7,170 nt of DNA from Thermoprotei archaeon (GTDB taxonomy: Archaea > Thermoproteota > Methanomethylicia > Nezhaarchaeales > WYZ-LMO8). Position 1 is the first letter of the stretch; every line of letters starts with the position of its first letter. This document shows, one piece after another, positions 5,640-7,170 of the stretch. The notes under the pieces were generated by a model. It had not been told where the DNA came from and made no database searches. It was given only the letters and a program-made list of their open reading frames with translations. The position numbers were made by a program, and so were the translations under genes. The stretch spans positions 1 to 7,170 of the forward strand of contig QMSN01000051.1 of NCBI GenBank assembly GCA_003650865.1. The letters are read 5' to 3'.

Positions 5640-5647
5640 TGTTGGAG

Positions 5648-5983
5648 ATGCGCATTGAGAAGTACGAGTTCGGCCTCATAGTCATTAATGGTGTGGAGTA
5701 CAGGCACGACGTTATCGTATCCCCTAGTGGAGTTAAGAAGTGGTGGAGAGTTAAGGGGCACGAGGTCTGCGTTAAGGACCTAGAGCTTGTGGAGGGCGAG
5801 CCCATGGATATCCTCGTTATAGGGACAGGCTACTACGGCTTGGTCAAGGTTCTAGACGAGGTCTACAAGTGGGCTGAGGAGAGAGGTGTTAAACTTATAA
5901 CTGCGCCTACACGCGAGGCCTGTAAGGAGTACAACGAAAGGCTTCCAGGCAACGTCATAGCGGCCCTACACTTAACGTGCTGA
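5648..5983 (+). CDS. MTH938/NDUFAF3-like domain protein (DUF498 family)
   Basis: The 111-residue protein covers the whole family. Marks in order are YEFGLIVINGVEYRHDVIV (residues 6-24), the SGVKKWWRVKGHEVCVKDL stretch (27-45), DILVIGTGYYGLVKV (55-69), a helix LDEVYKWAEERGV, and the ending TPTREA-like LITAPTREACKEYNERL with IAALHLTC at the C-terminus. This matches the MTH938-like fold whose eukaryotic members include the complex I assembly factor NDUFAF3 and AAMDC; the role in archaea is not established. The frame is also open from TTG 5636 and GTG 5639, but ATG 5648 fits because GGTG lies six bases upstream and MRIEKYEFG aligns with the usual family start. It probably forms its own transcription unit, and converges on the next gene with a two-base gap. 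Confidence 0.92.
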   Translation: MRIEKYEFGLIVINGVEYRHDVIVSPSGVKKWWRVKGHEVCVKDLELVEGEPMDILVIGTGYYGLVKVLDEVYKWAEERGVKLITAPTREACKEYNERLPGNVIAALHLTC

Positions 5984-5985
5984 CC

Positions 5986-7170
5986 TTAGGGGTCGGCGTA
6001 GTAGTCCTCCTCACCACCCATAACCACTTGAGGGTAGGAGGACGGGGCCTTCTCAACCCTTATGTCATCGACGTACCAGCCTTCATAGTCGTTGAATAAG
6101 GGGTCTTTACTGTCAAACCTGAACCTTATCTTCACCACGTGGCCGACGAAGGGCGTTAAGTTTATGGTTTCATCGTGCCAGTCAGCCTGTGAGGGCCCCT
6201 CATTGCAGTCTCTATGCCACACATTAGTCCAAGTTGCTCCTCCATCAGTTGAGACGTCAACGTCCATTGAGTCGTAGTCGCCCCAAAGGTAGGACTCGTG
6301 CTCCCACCAAGTGGCGAACGTCAGGGTTGCTGAGGCTGCATCCACCAAGTATATGTCTGGAGACGCTATGTAACCCCTAGTGGTCCCGACGTCGTAGTCC
6401 CAGTAGCCCTCCCTCCCGTAGTACCAAGAGTGTGTTGGGCTTGAGTACCTGTGCTGAGTTATGTGCCATAAGCCGTTAAGCTCACTAACGACCTGCCAGC
6501 CGTTCTGCCCAGACTCCACGTCGTCGTAGAACGTGTACTTAGCCCTAACGTCGCTTGCACTACTCACAGGAGTCAGGTTTCCATAGTACATGTGTATGGT
6601 TAGGGTTGAAGAGGCTGGTAGGCTAGGTATCTTCAGCCATATCAAGGCCTCCTCGTTAACGGAGTCCCAATACTCTATGTAGTATGTGAGCTCCGTGCCG
6701 TTTGTATAGGTAAACCTCAGGTCTGAGCCGTCGGGCTGGGCGTGGCTGAAGGTGAAGTTCGAGGAGTCCAGGTATATCGGGATGCTTATGTTCTTCATGT
6801 CCAAGCTGGCCACCTCAGTCACGTTGATCACCCTCCTATACCTCCAACCGATCTTCCAGTACTCGACCCTAATGGTCACGGTGGTGGTGTTCACGAAGCC
6901 CTCCTCTCCACGTCCACTAACAGTCACCACGTAGACGCCTGGGCTCGTGGAGGTGCTCGTCTCGACGCTCATGGTTGCGGTGTGAGGAGGAAATCCTTGA
7001 GGATTGTCGAAGCTCACTTGAATAGTTGGGTCTGGCTGCGAAGCCTCTAGAGTCACCTCATTTGAGTAGTGGTTTAGTGGAGTTACAGATACATCAAAGC
7101 TACACTCCTTACCCATGTACAAAGACCGCTCGCTGGGGGTTGATGAGACTTCAAAGCCCCACCCCATTAC
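5986..7170 (-). CDS. Secreted multi-domain beta-sandwich protein with DUF2341 domain (5' end outside window)
   Basis: The minus-strand frame is open to the window edge, so only the C-terminal 394 residues are seen; the ATG at 7167 sits at the start of a repeated beta-sandwich unit and is probably internal. Counted from it, residues 4-102 are an Ig-like unit (GFEVSSTPSERSLYMGKECSF to TTTVTIRVEY). Residues 105-200 are DUF2341: KIGWRYRRVINV, then ISIPIYLDS, DLRFTYTNGTELTYYIEYWD, and LTIHMYYGN. Residues 213-372 resemble a MAM/immune-inhibitor-A-type jelly roll: YDDVESGQNGWQ, PTHSWYYG, ATLTFATWWEHE, VDVSTDGGATWTNVW, and YEGWYVDDIRVEK. It ends GGEEDYYADP without a membrane anchor. Such proteins are extracellular in archaea and may bind or act on glycans or cell surfaces; no catalytic domain is visible here. 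Its stop is two bases from the MTH938-like gene. Confidence 0.85.
   Translation of the reverse strand, partial: VMGWGFEVSSTPSERSLYMGKECSFDVSVTPLNHYSNEVTLEASQPDPTIQVSFDNPQGFPPHTATMSVETSTSTSPGVYVVTVSGRGEEGFVNTTTVTIRVEYWKIGWRYRRVINVTEVASLDMKNISIPIYLDSSNFTFSHAQPDGSDLRFTYTNGTELTYYIEYWDSVNEEALIWLKIPSLPASSTLTIHMYYGNLTPVSSASDVRAKYTFYDDVESGQNGWQVVSELNGLWHITQHRYSSPTHSWYYGREGYWDYDVGTTRGYIASPDIYLVDAASATLTFATWWEHESYLWGDYDSMDVDVSTDGGATWTNVWHRDCNEGPSQADWHDETINLTPFVGHVVKIRFRFDSKDPLFNDYEGWYVDDIRVEKAPSSYPQVVMGGEEDYYADP

Noticed and set aside
5982..5994. GACC-TTAGG-GGTC inverted repeat at the convergent gene ends, as a terminator
   Set aside because: The four-base arms are too short and no T-rich tract follows on either strand.
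6742..7050. 102-codon plus-strand frame opposite the secreted protein
   Set aside because: Its translation is low in recognisable pattern and it lies wholly antisense to a well-supported beta-sandwich coding region.
1..7170. CRISPR array suggested by the CARF-type protein
   Set aside because: No set of regularly spaced repeats of 20 bases or more was found; the only repeats are short isolated pairs.

Overview
The window looks archaeal, most likely from a thermophilic or TACK/Thermoproteota-type lineage. The evidence is AT-rich TATA/BRE-like boxes about 26 bases from predicted transcription starts, GGTG-type Shine-Dalgarno sites, many GTG and TTG starts, a stand-alone ammonia-dependent NAD synthetase, an archaeal-style CARF-winged-helix protein and a DUF2341 secreted protein. 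The species cannot be named from sequence alone.

Bases 1-3034 hold four minus-strand genes. In transcription order they are a membrane-anchored winged-helix regulator (3034-2189), a CARF-like/winged-helix protein of the HFX_2341/DUF6293 type (2111-1308), NAD synthetase nadE (1285-479) and the N-terminal 115 codons of a YkgJ-type cysteine-cluster protein (345 to beyond base 1). Each has a plausible promoter of its own. The CARF gene and nadE are only 22 bases apart, and the nadE TATA-like box overlaps the CARF gene's stop codon, so both read-through and separate transcription are possible.

Bases 3035-3296 are a divergent control region with two promoters and a clean inverted repeat. Rightward from it runs a tightly coupled three-gene operon: a small winged-helix protein (3297-3689), an unlisted 36-residue single-pass membrane microprotein (3686-3796) and a 13-helix sodium:solute symporter (3793-5319). 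Stop and start codons overlap at both junctions (TTGA and GTGA). The microprotein fits the idea of a symporter small accessory subunit, and the winged-helix protein is the obvious candidate regulator of the transporter.

Bases 5320-5647 carry no intact gene. They hold a 50-codon open fragment resembling the C-terminal end of an archaeal secreted or pilin-like protein (probably a gene relic), a repeat/hairpin patch, and the promoter of the next gene. That gene (5648-5983) encodes a complete MTH938/NDUFAF3-like protein. Two bases beyond its stop, convergent on the minus strand, lies the C-terminal part of a large secreted beta-sandwich protein with Ig-like, DUF2341 and jelly-roll domains; its 5' end is outside the window.

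No CRISPR array, RNA gene, transposase or complete mobile element was seen. The most interesting items are the hidden microprotein in the symporter operon and the CARF-type regulator beside nadE without a visible CRISPR locus.
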